A stretch of 38,617 nt of DNA from assembly GCA_017419165.1 (NCBI GenBank), contig JAFOLW010000038.1, forward strand, positions 1 through 38,617, given 5' to 3'. Under the pieces are notes generated by a model that saw only the letters and a list, made by a program, of their open reading frames with translations, was not told the DNA's origin and made no database searches. A program made the translations under genes and the position numbers. This DNA is from Erysipelotrichaceae bacterium (GTDB lineage Bacteria > Bacillota_I > Bacilli_A > Erysipelotrichales > Erysipelotrichaceae). Positions 15,791 through 24,359 of the stretch are shown here, piece after piece; within the stretch, counting starts at the first letter, position 1; each line of letters starts with the position of its first letter.

Positions 15791-16708
15791 ATGGAATACT
15801 ATCTGATCAGAGAAACACTTCAGAAAACGGAAAAGAAACACTTCAAAAAAGGGATGGATGCCGTCCTTTTGATGAACGAAGAAGAATTCAGGGACTACGG
15901 GACCAAGGAGTTTCCGGATCTTGACATCGATGCGCTTTTCAAAGAGACCTATGTGACCAAGGCCGAAGTCTCCTATGACATGTTGTCGGGGAGCTTTGCC
16001 GTCCCGGACCGCGAAGATCCTACGGAAGATGACCGCATCTTTCATTTCATCCTGAACAAGGACGGTCTCATCTTCATCGATCAGGGCGATTTCGTCGCCA
16101 AAGTCCTCGAAGCCATCCAGGCAGCAAAGAAATGGAAGACGCCCGGCATGGCCAGGTTCCTCTACGATTTCATCGACACGATCGTCAAAGACGATCTGCG
16201 CGTTTTGGAAAGCTACGAGTTGGATCTCGAAGGCATGGAAGAAAAGCTCCTGCTGAAAGACCAGGCCTTCTCCTCCCGCAAATTCAACCATCTGCGTTCC
16301 CAGATCCGTTATCTGATGATGCATTACGATCAGCTGATCGACCTGGTCGAAGAGCTTGACGAGAATGAGAACGGCTTCTTCAGGGAAGAAGAACTCTACT
16401 GCTTCCCGAAACTGTTAAGAAGGATCGAACGCCTGTATTCGACGATCTCTTCCATCCGTGAATACACTCTGCAAGTCAAAGATATGGCCAAGGAAAAGAT
16501 CGACATGAAGCAAAACAGCATCACCACGCTCCTGACGGTCGTGACGACGGTCTTCCTTCCGCTGACGCTGATCACCGGCTGGTACGGCATGAACTTCCAC
16601 TATATGCCGGAACTCTCCTGGCCGTTCGCCTACCCGCTGCTCTTCGTGGTCTTCGTGACCATCGTCATCTTGATGCTGCGCTTCTTCAAGAAGATCAAAT
16701 GGCTCTAA
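15791..16708 (+). CDS. corA: CorA-family divalent cation transporter
   Basis: 305 residues. The C-terminal YGMNF motif (GMN at 266-268) at the end of the first of two membrane helices is the CorA pore signature. The second helix is PFAYPLLFVVFVTIVILML, and the protein ends in a basic KKIKWL tail. The large N-terminal cytoplasmic part is alpha/beta followed by long helices, as expected of the pentameric funnel. CorA proteins carry Mg2+, or Co2+/Ni2+ and sometimes Zn2+, along the membrane potential. ATG 15791 is chosen over the upstream TTG because the latter lies in the terminator T run. The gene is convergent with prs across a bidirectional terminator. Confidence 0.92.
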   Translation: MEYYLIRETLQKTEKKHFKKGMDAVLLMNEEEFRDYGTKEFPDLDIDALFKETYVTKAEVSYDMLSGSFAVPDREDPTEDDRIFHFILNKDGLIFIDQGDFVAKVLEAIQAAKKWKTPGMARFLYDFIDTIVKDDLRVLESYELDLEGMEEKLLLKDQAFSSRKFNHLRSQIRYLMMHYDQLIDLVEELDENENGFFREEELYCFPKLLRRIERLYSTISSIREYTLQVKDMAKEKIDMKQNSITTLLTVVTTVFLPLTLITGWYGMNFHYMPELSWPFAYPLLFVVFVTIVILMLRFFKKIKWL

Positions 16709-16731
16709 ACCAATAGGTAACAAGACAGAAG

Positions 16732-16755
16732 AAAAGATCCCTGACGGGATCTTTT
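16732..16755. terminator. Bidirectional terminator between corA and prs
   Basis: AAAAGATCCC (16732-16741), TGAC loop, GGGATCTTTT (16746-16755), followed by a T run on the plus strand. The A-rich 5' side serves the minus strand. Confidence 0.88.
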
Positions 16756-16765
16756 GTTTTTTTGA

Positions 16766-18178
16766 TTATTCGTACAACGCGTAGACTTCCGAGACCGGCG
16801 TGTGGCAGGAGACCGCCAGGATCAGCTTGGACAGCATCCAGCCGACCGACAGCGTCGTGATCTTGGTCGTCTTGGCCAGTTCATTCGGATCGGGGACGAT
16901 CGTGTTGGTGCAGACGACTTCCTTGATCGGCGAAGCTTCGATCTTGGATGCGGCATCGTTGGAGAACAGACCGTGGGCGATGCAGACATAGATGTCTTTG
17001 CATCCGTTTTCTCTCAGGATGTTGGAAGCAGCGATCAGAGAACCGCCGGTATCGCAGATATCGTCGACGATGATGACGTTCTTATCGCGGACATCACCGA
17101 TGACCGTGCAGGCTTCCACGACATTCGGACGCGGACGTCGCTTATCGATGATCGCCAGACCGGAGCCCAGCATCTCGGCGAGGTTCCTTGCCCGCTTGAC
17201 GCCGCCATGGTCCGGAGAGACGACGACGATATCGTTGGGATCGAAGTTCTTCCTGCGGAAGTACTGACCCATCATCGGAACGGTGGTCAGATCATCGACC
17301 GGGCAGTGGAAGAAGCCCTGGATCTGCGCCGCATGCAAGTCGAAGGTGACGACACGGTTGGCACCGGCCTCTTCCAGCATGGAAGCGACCAGCTTTGCCG
17401 TGATCGGCTGCCTCGGCGAGGCTTTGCGGTCCTGTCTGGCATAGCCGAAATACGGCAGGATACAGGTGATCTCCGCGGCGGAAGAACGGCGCATCGCATC
17501 GATGCAGATGAGCACTTCCATCAGCGTGTCATTGACCGGCTTGCAAGTGGACTGAATGATATAGCAGCGCTTGCCACGGACCGATTCGCCCAGTTCGACG
17601 AGCGTCTCACCGTCGGCAAAGTGTCTTACATCGACCTTGCCCGGTGCGATATTGAGATAGTTGCAGACTTCTTCGACGATCGATACGGAAGAGGTCAGGG
17701 CGAAGACGACGACATCATCGAGGCTTGCGCCTTTCATGTTGAGGGCGTCTTCTTTCGTGACTTTCTTGATCTTCTTGTTTTTGATCTCGACCTGTTCGAA
17801 ATGGATGGAACGGAAGTCCTTCAGATATTCATTGGAAATGGCGATCGCCTCCAGGACCTTGCCGTTGCAGGTCATGACGGCGCCTTGTGAATCTTTCTTT
17901 AACAGTTTTTCCAGGTCATGTCCGGTGAATTCCGGATAAAGAGGAGAGACCAGCAGCGTCTTGCCTTCTCCTTTGACCATCGAGATGGCGTCATCGACAT
18001 CGTCCATTTTCAGGCAGCCCGGTACTTCGGCATCGGAGCCGACGATGCAGATGTTCTCAAGATCGGCGATCTTGCGGATCTCTTTGACCAGATGCAAGAG
18101 CAGGTTCCCGCCAAGATACGGGGTCTTGGACAGCTGCTTTTCTTCATCATTGCGGATAAATATGATCGCGTTGTTCAT
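16766..18178 (-). CDS. prs: PRPP synthetase with N-terminal degenerate GlmU-like domain
   Basis: 470 residues, about 150 longer than normal. Residues from about 154 on are a class I ribose-phosphate pyrophosphokinase: FADGE (187-191), YARQDRK (246-252), the flexible loop DKRRPRPN (345-352) and the PRPP site VIIVDDICDTGGS (368-380). It makes PRPP from ribose-5-phosphate and ATP for nucleotide, His and Trp synthesis. Residues 1-148 resemble the GlmU uridylyltransferase fold: AIIFIRND in place of the LAAGxGxRM signature, a later ENICIVGSD strand, and LLVSPLYPEFTGHDLEKLLK where GlmU has a GDxPLL motif. The nucleotide-binding residues are gone, so this part is probably not catalytic. In many Firmicutes glmU lies directly upstream of prs, which suggests fusion and decay. 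An RBS AAAGGAG is present. Confidence 0.9.
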   Translation of the reverse strand: MNNAIIFIRNDEEKQLSKTPYLGGNLLLHLVKEIRKIADLENICIVGSDAEVPGCLKMDDVDDAISMVKGEGKTLLVSPLYPEFTGHDLEKLLKKDSQGAVMTCNGKVLEAIAISNEYLKDFRSIHFEQVEIKNKKIKKVTKEDALNMKGASLDDVVVFALTSSVSIVEEVCNYLNIAPGKVDVRHFADGETLVELGESVRGKRCYIIQSTCKPVNDTLMEVLICIDAMRRSSAAEITCILPYFGYARQDRKASPRQPITAKLVASMLEEAGANRVVTFDLHAAQIQGFFHCPVDDLTTVPMMGQYFRRKNFDPNDIVVVSPDHGGVKRARNLAEMLGSGLAIIDKRRPRPNVVEACTVIGDVRDKNVIIVDDICDTGGSLIAASNILRENGCKDIYVCIAHGLFSNDAASKIEASPIKEVVCTNTIVPDPNELAKTTKITTLSVGWMLSKLILAVSCHTPVSEVYALYE

Positions 18179-18202
18179 AAGTTCTCCTTTTATATGATTC
18201 CT

Positions 18203-18208
18203 ATTATA
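18203..18208 (-). promoter_or_regulatory. -10 box for prs
   Basis: TATAAT on the minus strand, 24 nt before ATG 18178 and just upstream of the RBS AAAGGAG. It abuts the ispE stop codon (18209-18211), so prs can be transcribed separately from the operon upstream. Confidence 0.55.
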
Positions 18209-19048
18209 CTATTTTAGATTCAAAGTTTTTGTAAAACGTAGATAATCTCTGCAGCCTTTCAGATCCTCGTAGATCTTCAAGATCTCTTCCTCATCCTCGC
18301 CGATGCAGAAGACCGTCGAGCCCGAACCGGACATCAGCACTTCACCGGTCTTATAGCTCTCCAGCTTCTCCTTGATCCGCCTGATATCCTTATTGAGCAC
18401 GAGGGCAGGCTGTTCCAGCGAATTGCCCAGCAGTCCGTGGATGCTGTCGCCGTTCTCCAAGGCTTTTTTGAGCGCTTCGATGTCCGGGTGGTCGCAAACG
18501 CCCATATCCAGAGTCTCATAGGCTTCCCTGGTCGATACGCCGCTGCGCGGTTTGACCAGAAGGACGCAATACTGCTTCTTCAGCGAAAACGGCGCGATCC
18601 CGTCCCCGATCCCGGAGACGACCGAAGGCGTATTGAAGTAATTGAACGGCACATCGGCGCCGACTTTAACGCACAGGTCGATGATCTCGTCCCTGGATAA
18701 GGACAGATCATACATCTTCTGCAGGATGCGCAGCGTCGAAGCCGCATCGGCCGTCCCGCCGCCCAGACCTGCCTGTGTCGGGATGACCTTCTTCAAGACG
18801 ATCCGGTGATGATCTTCGATCCCGTATCTCTCCTTGACCAAAGAGATCATCTTGTAGATCGAATTCTTTTCGTTGTAACGGATGAACGAACGGTTGCAGA
18901 TGAATTCATCCTTTTCGGCGGTCCTGATCTCCAGTTCATCGTAAAAGTCGATCGGCAGCATGACCGAAAGGATATCATGGTAGCCGTCTTCCCGGACGTT
19001 GAACACATCCAGGGACAGATTGATCTTGGCATAAGCACGGTCTTTCAT
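18209..19048 (-). CDS. ispE: 4-diphosphocytidyl-2-C-methyl-D-erythritol kinase
   Basis: 279 residues, the family's usual length. A GHMP kinase of the MEP isoprenoid pathway that phosphorylates the 2-hydroxyl of CDP-methylerythritol. Features are the N-terminal AKINLSLDV, the ATP-binding PTQAGLGGGTADA loop and the C-terminal MSGSGSTVFCIG motif. Its start overlaps the rsmA stop by four bases (ATGA), so it is translationally coupled. An rsmA-ispE order occurs in many Firmicutes; here ispD, the preceding pathway enzyme, is also in the operon. Confidence 0.95.
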   Translation of the reverse strand: MKDRAYAKINLSLDVFNVREDGYHDILSVMLPIDFYDELEIRTAEKDEFICNRSFIRYNEKNSIYKMISLVKERYGIEDHHRIVLKKVIPTQAGLGGGTADAASTLRILQKMYDLSLSRDEIIDLCVKVGADVPFNYFNTPSVVSGIGDGIAPFSLKKQYCVLLVKPRSGVSTREAYETLDMGVCDHPDIEALKKALENGDSIHGLLGNSLEQPALVLNKDIRRIKEKLESYKTGEVLMSGSGSTVFCIGEDEEEILKIYEDLKGCRDYLRFTKTLNLK

Positions 19049-19851
19049 CGTTTCACCACCTCACAGATCCTCAGGAAATCCTCCAGGGACAGTTCCTGTG
19101 CCCGGACATTCTCCTTCAGACCGCATTCTTCATAGATCCTTTTTATCGTCGCCTCATCATAGAGGTCCTTCAGATTGTTGTGCAGCGTCTTGCGGCGCAT
19201 CCGGAAACAGTTCTTCACCAGCTGAAAGAAGTCCTGTTCGAAAGCGCGGTCCCGCTGCCGTTTCGGGGTGAAGGAGATGACGGCGGAATCGACGTTCGGC
19301 GAAGGATAGAAGACCTTCCTGGAAACGTTCATCTCTAGCTTCACGTCATAGAGATACTGCACCTCGACGGACAGTGCCGAATAATCCTCGCTTCCGATCC
19401 CGGCATTGAGCCGGTCGGCCACTTCCTTCTGCACCATGACGGTGATCTTTTTCAGATCGAGATCCGACTCAAAGAGCTTGAACAGGATCGGCGTCGTCAC
19501 ATAATAAGGCAGATTGGCGCAAACGCACAGGGGCTCTTCATAGACGCTTAAGTCGGCATCCAGGAAGTCAGTCAGAAAGACCTGCAGACGCTCGTCTTGT
19601 ATCCCCTGCAGCAAGAGTTCATACATGTCCTTATCGATCTCATAGGCATCGACTGACTTGGAATACTTCAGCAGCATCTCCGTCAGAGCGCCCAAGCCCG
19701 GACCGATCTCGATCGTCGTATAGCGGGGATCGCAGGCCTTTTCCGCGATCTTGTCGACGATGTTGGCATCGATCAGAAAGTTCTGGCCGAACTTCTTCTT
19801 TGCCCTGAGGTCACCCAATACACTTTTCACATAAGCGATATTTGCGATCAT
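19045..19851 (-). CDS. rsmA: 16S rRNA (A1518/A1519) dimethyltransferase RsmA (KsgA)
   Basis: 268 residues. Dimethylates two adjacent adenines in helix 45 of 16S rRNA late in 30S assembly, using SAM. Visible motifs are KKFGQNFLIDANIVDKI near the N-terminus, SAM motif IEIGPGLGALTEML and catalytic NLPYYVTTPI. The C-terminal helical part carries FRMRRKTLHNNL. It overlaps rnmV upstream and ispE downstream by four bases each. Pairing with rnmV (5S rRNA maturation) is the classic Firmicutes order. Confidence 0.96.
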   Translation of the reverse strand: MIANIAYVKSVLGDLRAKKKFGQNFLIDANIVDKIAEKACDPRYTTIEIGPGLGALTEMLLKYSKSVDAYEIDKDMYELLLQGIQDERLQVFLTDFLDADLSVYEEPLCVCANLPYYVTTPILFKLFESDLDLKKITVMVQKEVADRLNAGIGSEDYSALSVEVQYLYDVKLEMNVSRKVFYPSPNVDSAVISFTPKRQRDRAFEQDFFQLVKNCFRMRRKTLHNNLKDLYDEATIKRIYEECGLKENVRAQELSLEDFLRICEVVKR

Positions 19852-20366
19852 AGAACTTCCTTTGCCTCTTCATAGCTGATATCCATCAGATTCATCCGCT
19901 TAAACAAGGTCTTGGCATTGCATTTGCCGAGATGGAAATGCGAAGCGATCTTCTCTCTTTTTGACGAAGAATCTTCGCTTCCCTCCAGACCGAGCTCATA
20001 GAACTCTTCTTTCGATAACGACTCTTTATCCTCTTCATAGCTGACCAGGTGCTCCAGTGCCTCTTTCAGAACTTCTTTGGAGGCATGTTCGATGCCGACT
20101 TTCTTCTTCGTTCTGGCATCTTCCTTCATCACAAAGGCATTGAGCAGACCGGGTATGGCTTCGTTGAGCTTCTTGCGGATCTTTTCGCCCGGGGCATCCG
20201 GATCCAGAAACAGGATCACGCCCCGCTTTTCGTTGGCCGCCCGGATCAGCTCGATAGTCTGCTTTCCCAGACCCATGCCGTGGGTCTCGATGGTCTCGAC
20301 GTCAAAAAAAGACTTCAGTCTCTTGGTATCGTTTTTTCCTTCCACGACGATGATCTGTTTGATCAT
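19848..20366 (-). CDS. rnmV: Ribonuclease M5
   Basis: 172 residues. A TOPRIM-domain nuclease that matures the ends of 5S rRNA with ribosomal protein L18. TOPRIM motifs are IVVEGKNDTKRL with the catalytic Glu near the N-terminus, and FLDPDAPGEKIRKK supplying the DxD metal site. The characteristic KKKVGIEHAS segment follows. The C-terminal part is Lys/Glu-rich, as in the family. Start and stop overlap the ispD and rsmA genes by four bases each. Confidence 0.93.
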   Translation of the reverse strand: MIKQIIVVEGKNDTKRLKSFFDVETIETHGMGLGKQTIELIRAANEKRGVILFLDPDAPGEKIRKKLNEAIPGLLNAFVMKEDARTKKKVGIEHASKEVLKEALEHLVSYEEDKESLSKEEFYELGLEGSEDSSSKREKIASHFHLGKCNAKTLFKRMNLMDISYEEAKEVL

Positions 20367-20992
20367 AAGTTTTTGAAGTCCTCTTCTTTGGTCAGCTTGC
20401 GGTTGTCGTAAGGATCAGCCAGGGCGGAAACGGCATAGCCCAGAGATTCCGCCAGTGAGGCGTCATCGGTGAACAATACGTCTTCGCAGCGCTTATAGCA
20501 GTCCAAGATCAGTTCCCGTTCAAAAGCCTGCGGTGTCTCCGCAAGGAAAACGGTATTGCGGTCGACCGTCTTTTCGATCTTTCCGTCACTGACGATCTTG
20601 ACCGTATCGGTCGCAAAATGGCCCAGGCAGACCGCCTTGTCGGCAGCGACCTTCTCCTTCAGCTGCTCCAGTACGTCCTTTTTCAGGAAGGGCCTCGCCC
20701 CGTCATGGATGAAGACGTAGTCGCTTTGACTTAACTTCAGTCCGTTGTATACGGAATCCTTGCGTTCCTTACCGCCTTGGGTGATCTTCACCTTCTCATC
20801 CTTCATGACCTTTTCGAAATTCTCCGGATTGGTCACGACGATGACGTTCTTACAGTCGGGATCATCGCAAAAAAGCTGCACCGAGTGATCCAGCACCGAC
20901 TTCCCGTCCTTCATGATATAGAAATCCTTGTTGTAACCCAGATTCGCCCGCTGTCCTTTGCCGGAAGCGACGATCACCGCATCATAATTCAT
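20363..20992 (-). CDS. ispD: 2-C-methyl-D-erythritol 4-phosphate cytidylyltransferase
   Basis: 209 residues, slightly shorter than typical IspD (about 230). It transfers CMP to methylerythritol phosphate in the MEP pathway. The N-terminal signature is altered: VASGKGQRANLGYNKDF in place of AAGxGxRMxxxxPKQ, keeping the Gly-x-Gly, the Arg and the Lys. IHDGARPFL matches the family HDAARP motif, and AETPQAF matches the conserved TPQ. It overlaps ybaK by 11 bases and rnmV by four. Its place two genes upstream of ispE partners puts two MEP steps under one promoter. A related cytidylyltransferase such as TarI/IspD2 is less likely given the context. Confidence 0.87.
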   Translation of the reverse strand: MNYDAVIVASGKGQRANLGYNKDFYIMKDGKSVLDHSVQLFCDDPDCKNVIVVTNPENFEKVMKDEKVKITQGGKERKDSVYNGLKLSQSDYVFIHDGARPFLKKDVLEQLKEKVAADKAVCLGHFATDTVKIVSDGKIEKTVDRNTVFLAETPQAFERELILDCYKRCEDVLFTDDASLAESLGYAVSALADPYDNRKLTKEEDFKNL

Positions 20993-21464
20993 CTTTGACG
21001 ATATCCTTTACTTGCGCATGAAGAAACCCGATCAGTTCTTCCTTATTCACTTTCAGACCCAGGCCGTACGCACCGGCTGAGATCTCGATGGTCTCAAAAT
21101 TGTCGGTCTCATCGTCAAAGACGATGCCCTTGTTTTTCTTTGCGCCGATCGGCGTCACCGAACCGCGCTCATAACCCACATCCTTCAGAAGATCTTTCAC
21201 ATGGACCATCTCAAGGTTCTTGACGCCCAGTGCCTTGGCGCACTTCTTGAGATCGAGCTCGTCCTTGACCGAGATGACGCAGAGATAGATGTCATGCCCA
21301 TGCCTCAACGCCAATGTCTTGTAACACTGGGCATAGTCCAGGCCCAAGAGATCGGAGACCCGCTCACCGGAGAACAGATCCTTGTCCAGATCGTATTCCA
21401 GGACTTCGTAGCCGATCTTCGCGGAGTCCAGCATGCGCATCGCGTTGGTCTTGTTGACTTTCAT
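20982..21464 (-). CDS. ybaK: YbaK/EbsC-family aminoacyl-tRNA deacylase
   Basis: 160 residues with the YbaK fold: NAMRMLDSAKI at the start, GxxxxQCYKTLALRH with the catalytic Lys, a strand HDIYLCVISVKDELDLKK, and SVTPIGAKKNKGIVFDDE before the closing GAYGLGLKVNKEEL. YbaK removes Cys mischarged on tRNA-Pro; this is family knowledge. It overlaps the pseudouridine synthase gene by four bases (ATGA) and ispD by 11 bases, so the six genes are read as one coupled chain. All expected motifs are present. Confidence 0.9.
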   Translation of the reverse strand: MKVNKTNAMRMLDSAKIGYEVLEYDLDKDLFSGERVSDLLGLDYAQCYKTLALRHGHDIYLCVISVKDELDLKKCAKALGVKNLEMVHVKDLLKDVGYERGSVTPIGAKKNKGIVFDDETDNFETIEISAGAYGLGLKVNKEELIGFLHAQVKDIVKDEL

Positions 21465-22360
21465 CGCAAGGCACCCATGTATAACTTGTTGAGATCGTTG
21501 GGCAGTTCACATTCGATCTCCATATTCTCTTCCTTCAGCGGATGATACAGCTCGATGCTTTCGGCAAACAGGCCCATGCGAACGCACAGATCGCTTTTCT
21601 TTCCATAGAGATCGTCATTGAGGATCGGATGGCCGATCGACGAGAGATGGACGCGGATCTGATGGGTCCGGCCGGTCTCCAGCGTACATAAGAGCACCGA
21701 GTAGTTTTTGCTTCTGCTGCAGCCGACGCAGCGGACTTTGGTCAGCGCGCTCTGGCCGTTCTTGTGGATGATCCGCTTGTTGGGATCGTGGCGGTCCTTG
21801 CCGATCGGCTTGTCGATATTCAGGATCGTTCCCGATTCCATCCTGCCTTCGACGAAGGCAAGATAATTGCGGCGGATCTTCTTTTCGCTCAGCAGCTTGT
21901 CCAATAAGGGCTGAAAGACGACCGACTTGGAAAAGACGACCAGGCCAGATGTCTGCTTGTCGAGACGGTGGATCGGATAAGCGGCGATGTGATTTTGATC
22001 GGCATAGTGGCTTTCCGCCATGTCGGTCAGCGTGAGCTCCCTGCCACCGTCGGAATGGACCAGGACGCCTTTGGGCTTGTTGACGATGCACAGGATCTCG
22101 TCTTCGTAGACGATGTTGATATCATTACCGGTCTTTTGGTAGTCATAGGTCTCGGGATAGATCACGAGGTCGAGATGAAGCCCGGCGATATCGTCTTCCC
22201 GCTTGACCGGATTGCCGTCAAGAAGGATCTGTTTGTTCTGTATCAGCAGATGCTGGACCTTCTTGGAAGGAATATAGGCATCAAAAAACTCCTGTATCGT
22301 ATGTACGAACAGGGAATCCACATCGATATGCAGTGTTTTATCTTCCAATGTATAACGCAT
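21461..22360 (-). CDS. RluA-family pseudouridine synthase
   Basis: 299 residues. The catalytic motif HRLDKQTSGLVVFSK carries the Asp nucleophile. An N-terminal S4-like segment (IPSKKVQHLLIQNKQILLDGNPVKRED) probably aids RNA binding, and GRTHQIRVHLSSIGHPILNDDLYG is the usual C-terminal motif. It isomerises uridines in 23S rRNA or tRNA; which site cannot be told, since Firmicutes carry several paralogues (RluD/YlyB, YhcT, YjbO types). First gene of the six-gene operon. The ATG has no RBS; an extended -10 (TGTTATAAT on the minus strand) lies 6 nt upstream, so the operon message is probably leaderless. Confidence 0.92.
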   Translation of the reverse strand: MRYTLEDKTLHIDVDSLFVHTIQEFFDAYIPSKKVQHLLIQNKQILLDGNPVKREDDIAGLHLDLVIYPETYDYQKTGNDINIVYEDEILCIVNKPKGVLVHSDGGRELTLTDMAESHYADQNHIAAYPIHRLDKQTSGLVVFSKSVVFQPLLDKLLSEKKIRRNYLAFVEGRMESGTILNIDKPIGKDRHDPNKRIIHKNGQSALTKVRCVGCSRSKNYSVLLCTLETGRTHQIRVHLSSIGHPILNDDLYGKKSDLCVRMGLFAESIELYHPLKEENMEIECELPNDLNKLYMGALR

Positions 22361-22366
22361 GTCTTT

Positions 22367-22372
22367 ATTATA
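22367..22372 (-). promoter_or_regulatory. Extended -10 box 6 nt before the six-gene operon
   Basis: TGTTATAAT on the minus strand, then AAAGAC and ATG 22360. The T run of the preceding terminator lies within the spacer of this promoter. Confidence 0.65.
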
Positions 22373-22378
22373 ACAAAG

Positions 22379-22403
22379 TAAAAAGCCGCCTCACGGCAGC
22401 TTT
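22379..22403 (-). terminator. Intrinsic terminator after the surface-protein gene
   Basis: On the minus strand AAAGCTGCC, GTGA loop, GGCGGCTTT, then more T. The stem has 9 bp with one G-T pair and begins 8 bp beyond the stop. Confidence 0.82.
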
Positions 22404-22411
22404 CAAGACTT

Positions 22412-24301
22412 CTATTTTTTCCTGTTCTTCAAGACCAGAGCCAGGACACCGATCGCAGCGGCAGCGCCGGCTGCGTAATACAGCGTATTGTCTTTCTTCA
22501 CGATGATCTTCACTTCGCCTGCCGGTCTTTCCATGTCGGAAAGATCATAGACGGCTTCCGTGACCATCGTCTCGCCATAGCCCGGTATTCCGCAAAGATT
22601 GATCTGCGCCTTCTTCGGCGTATCAAATTCCGCTTTGCCGCTGAGCCGGATCACGGACGGCGTGTAATTTTCCTGCGGAAGCACTTCATCCGCGCGGTCG
22701 CCCGTATCGGCCGCCATGGCGACGCCGTTTTCCGCCTTGGAAGAGACGTAATATTTCGGATCGTTGAGTTCGATATCGATATCGGAACTGACGATGCCAT
22801 ACGTTCCCGACCCGTCCAAAGAGACGGCGGACGTATCGACGATGCAGTCTTTGAAGATGATCGCGCGGTCCGCTTCGATGGCGGATGCTTCGCCTAAGCT
22901 TTTGACGTCGATATGGATCTGCGAATCCTTGCTGACATTGACATCGCCCGGCATCAGGATACCGGTCGTACCGAAGACGTTGTCGACATCGATGCGGATA
23001 TCGACTTTCGATGCCTCTTCCAGCTCCAGCGATGAAGAGTTCTCACCGCCGACGATGCCGCAGAAGTTGAGGGCATAGATGTCCGAACCTTCTTCACAGC
23101 TCAGTTCGATGTCGATCGCGGAATCCTTCGCATTCAGACCGCCCAGGCCGTTGAAGCCGATCCCGGTGAAATTGACCAGGTAGGAACCGTAAGGTTCGAA
23201 GGTCTCCGGCTTGGCATTGCCTTTGATGTTGAGCTTCGTCGACTCCATATACATCGCACCGTCGACATTGACGATGAATTTGACGGTCGGACCGACGGAG
23301 ACATGCGGAGCGATCGAATCGATGTCGATCACGCTGCCCTTGTAGGTACGCAGATCGCCCTTGGCCCGGATGCCGGTACCGTTGGTATGCAGGTCGAGAT
23401 GCACGCCTTCATCGATCAGGATGGTCCAGGCAGTGATCGCATCGCTGTAGATGCCTTCCAGAGGATGGGTCTCAAGATCCATCTTGATCTCGAGGTTGCC
23501 GTCGGAATACACGGAATTGCTTCCGCCGTTGAGGACCAGGGAACCGTCGCCGTCGATGATCAGCGTCGACTTGTTCTCTTCCTGTCCGAAGAAGGAGTTG
23601 AGACAGACGCCGGCGGCATTGTAGTCCGGATCGTAGTAGCTGTTGTCGATGACGTTCTCGCCTTTGAAGTAACAGGTGAATTCCGGCTCTTTCGCATGGC
23701 GGGCAAACAAGAAGATGCCAAGCGACTGCAATGTCGTGTCATAGACGGAGACATCGTTGTGGAAATGAACGTCTTCGAAGGTGACCAGCGTGCCGCTAGG
23801 ATCGTAAGTGATCCTGCCGCTGCCCTGCAGGCCTTCGCTGAGATCCGCGCTTTCGCCCAGTTCCAGGGCGAGGTCGCCTAAGTATAAGACCGGTCTGTCT
23901 TCCTCGAAATTGCCGACATTGAGCTCCGCATCTTCGGTGAAGATCTTGTGGCCGTTCTTATCGGTGATCGTGCAGCACAGATAGAACGTATTGGGATTCT
24001 GGTCGGTCCAGGGGATGATCAGCGTATCCGTCGATGCGGACGTGCCGTCCAGTTCAAAGACGCTATAGCCGTCGGACAGCGACCAGTGATAGGATGCGAC
24101 GTTTTCCGGATGATCGACTTCCACGTGGAAGACCGCCCCTTCCGGATAATTGACCGTCACGTTTTCCGGCTGTTTGGTGATGGTGAGCGTCTCTTCATCC
24201 GCATAGACCTGCGCCTTTGCGAAGAAACCGGTACTCAGGATCATCATGACCGCCGTAAGTATCATCAACAGTTTTTTGAATGATCTGCTTTCTTTATTCA
24301 T
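22412..24301 (-). CDS. Secreted, membrane-anchored beta-helix-like surface protein
   Basis: 629 residues. Start ATG 24301 has AGGAGG with an 8-nt spacer; a longer in-frame reading would overlap the upstream gene. A signal peptide (about 1-33, SFKKLLMILTAVMMILSTGFFAKAQVYA) is followed by an Ig-like segment (about 35-120, ITKQPENVTVNYPEGAVFHVEV...). A long run of short beta-strand units (about 140-560) rich in Asp, Ser and Ile (DIRIDVDNV, IHIDVKSLG, IDIELSCEE) resembles a right-handed beta-helix. Near the C-terminus, one membrane helix (YYAAGAAAAIGVLALVL) and a KNRKK tail look like a stop-transfer anchor, but no LPxTG motif is present. The function is unknown; adhesion or glycan contact is a guess. 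An ATGTTGC sequence occurs twice just upstream. Confidence 0.8.
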   Translation of the reverse strand: MNKESRSFKKLLMILTAVMMILSTGFFAKAQVYADEETLTITKQPENVTVNYPEGAVFHVEVDHPENVASYHWSLSDGYSVFELDGTSASTDTLIIPWTDQNPNTFYLCCTITDKNGHKIFTEDAELNVGNFEEDRPVLYLGDLALELGESADLSEGLQGSGRITYDPSGTLVTFEDVHFHNDVSVYDTTLQSLGIFLFARHAKEPEFTCYFKGENVIDNSYYDPDYNAAGVCLNSFFGQEENKSTLIIDGDGSLVLNGGSNSVYSDGNLEIKMDLETHPLEGIYSDAITAWTILIDEGVHLDLHTNGTGIRAKGDLRTYKGSVIDIDSIAPHVSVGPTVKFIVNVDGAMYMESTKLNIKGNAKPETFEPYGSYLVNFTGIGFNGLGGLNAKDSAIDIELSCEEGSDIYALNFCGIVGGENSSSLELEEASKVDIRIDVDNVFGTTGILMPGDVNVSKDSQIHIDVKSLGEASAIEADRAIIFKDCIVDTSAVSLDGSGTYGIVSSDIDIELNDPKYYVSSKAENGVAMAADTGDRADEVLPQENYTPSVIRLSGKAEFDTPKKAQINLCGIPGYGETMVTEAVYDLSDMERPAGEVKIIVKKDNTLYYAAGAAAAIGVLALVLKNRKK

Positions 24302-24359
24302 GAGGATACCTCCTGTAACATATTTTATTTTCTTCATCCGATGCAACATATTCGCAACA

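Noticed and set aside
16802..17890. A 362-codon open frame on the plus strand
   Set aside because: Antisense to prs, rich in Asp/Arg/Ile repeats typical of antisense frames; no motif.
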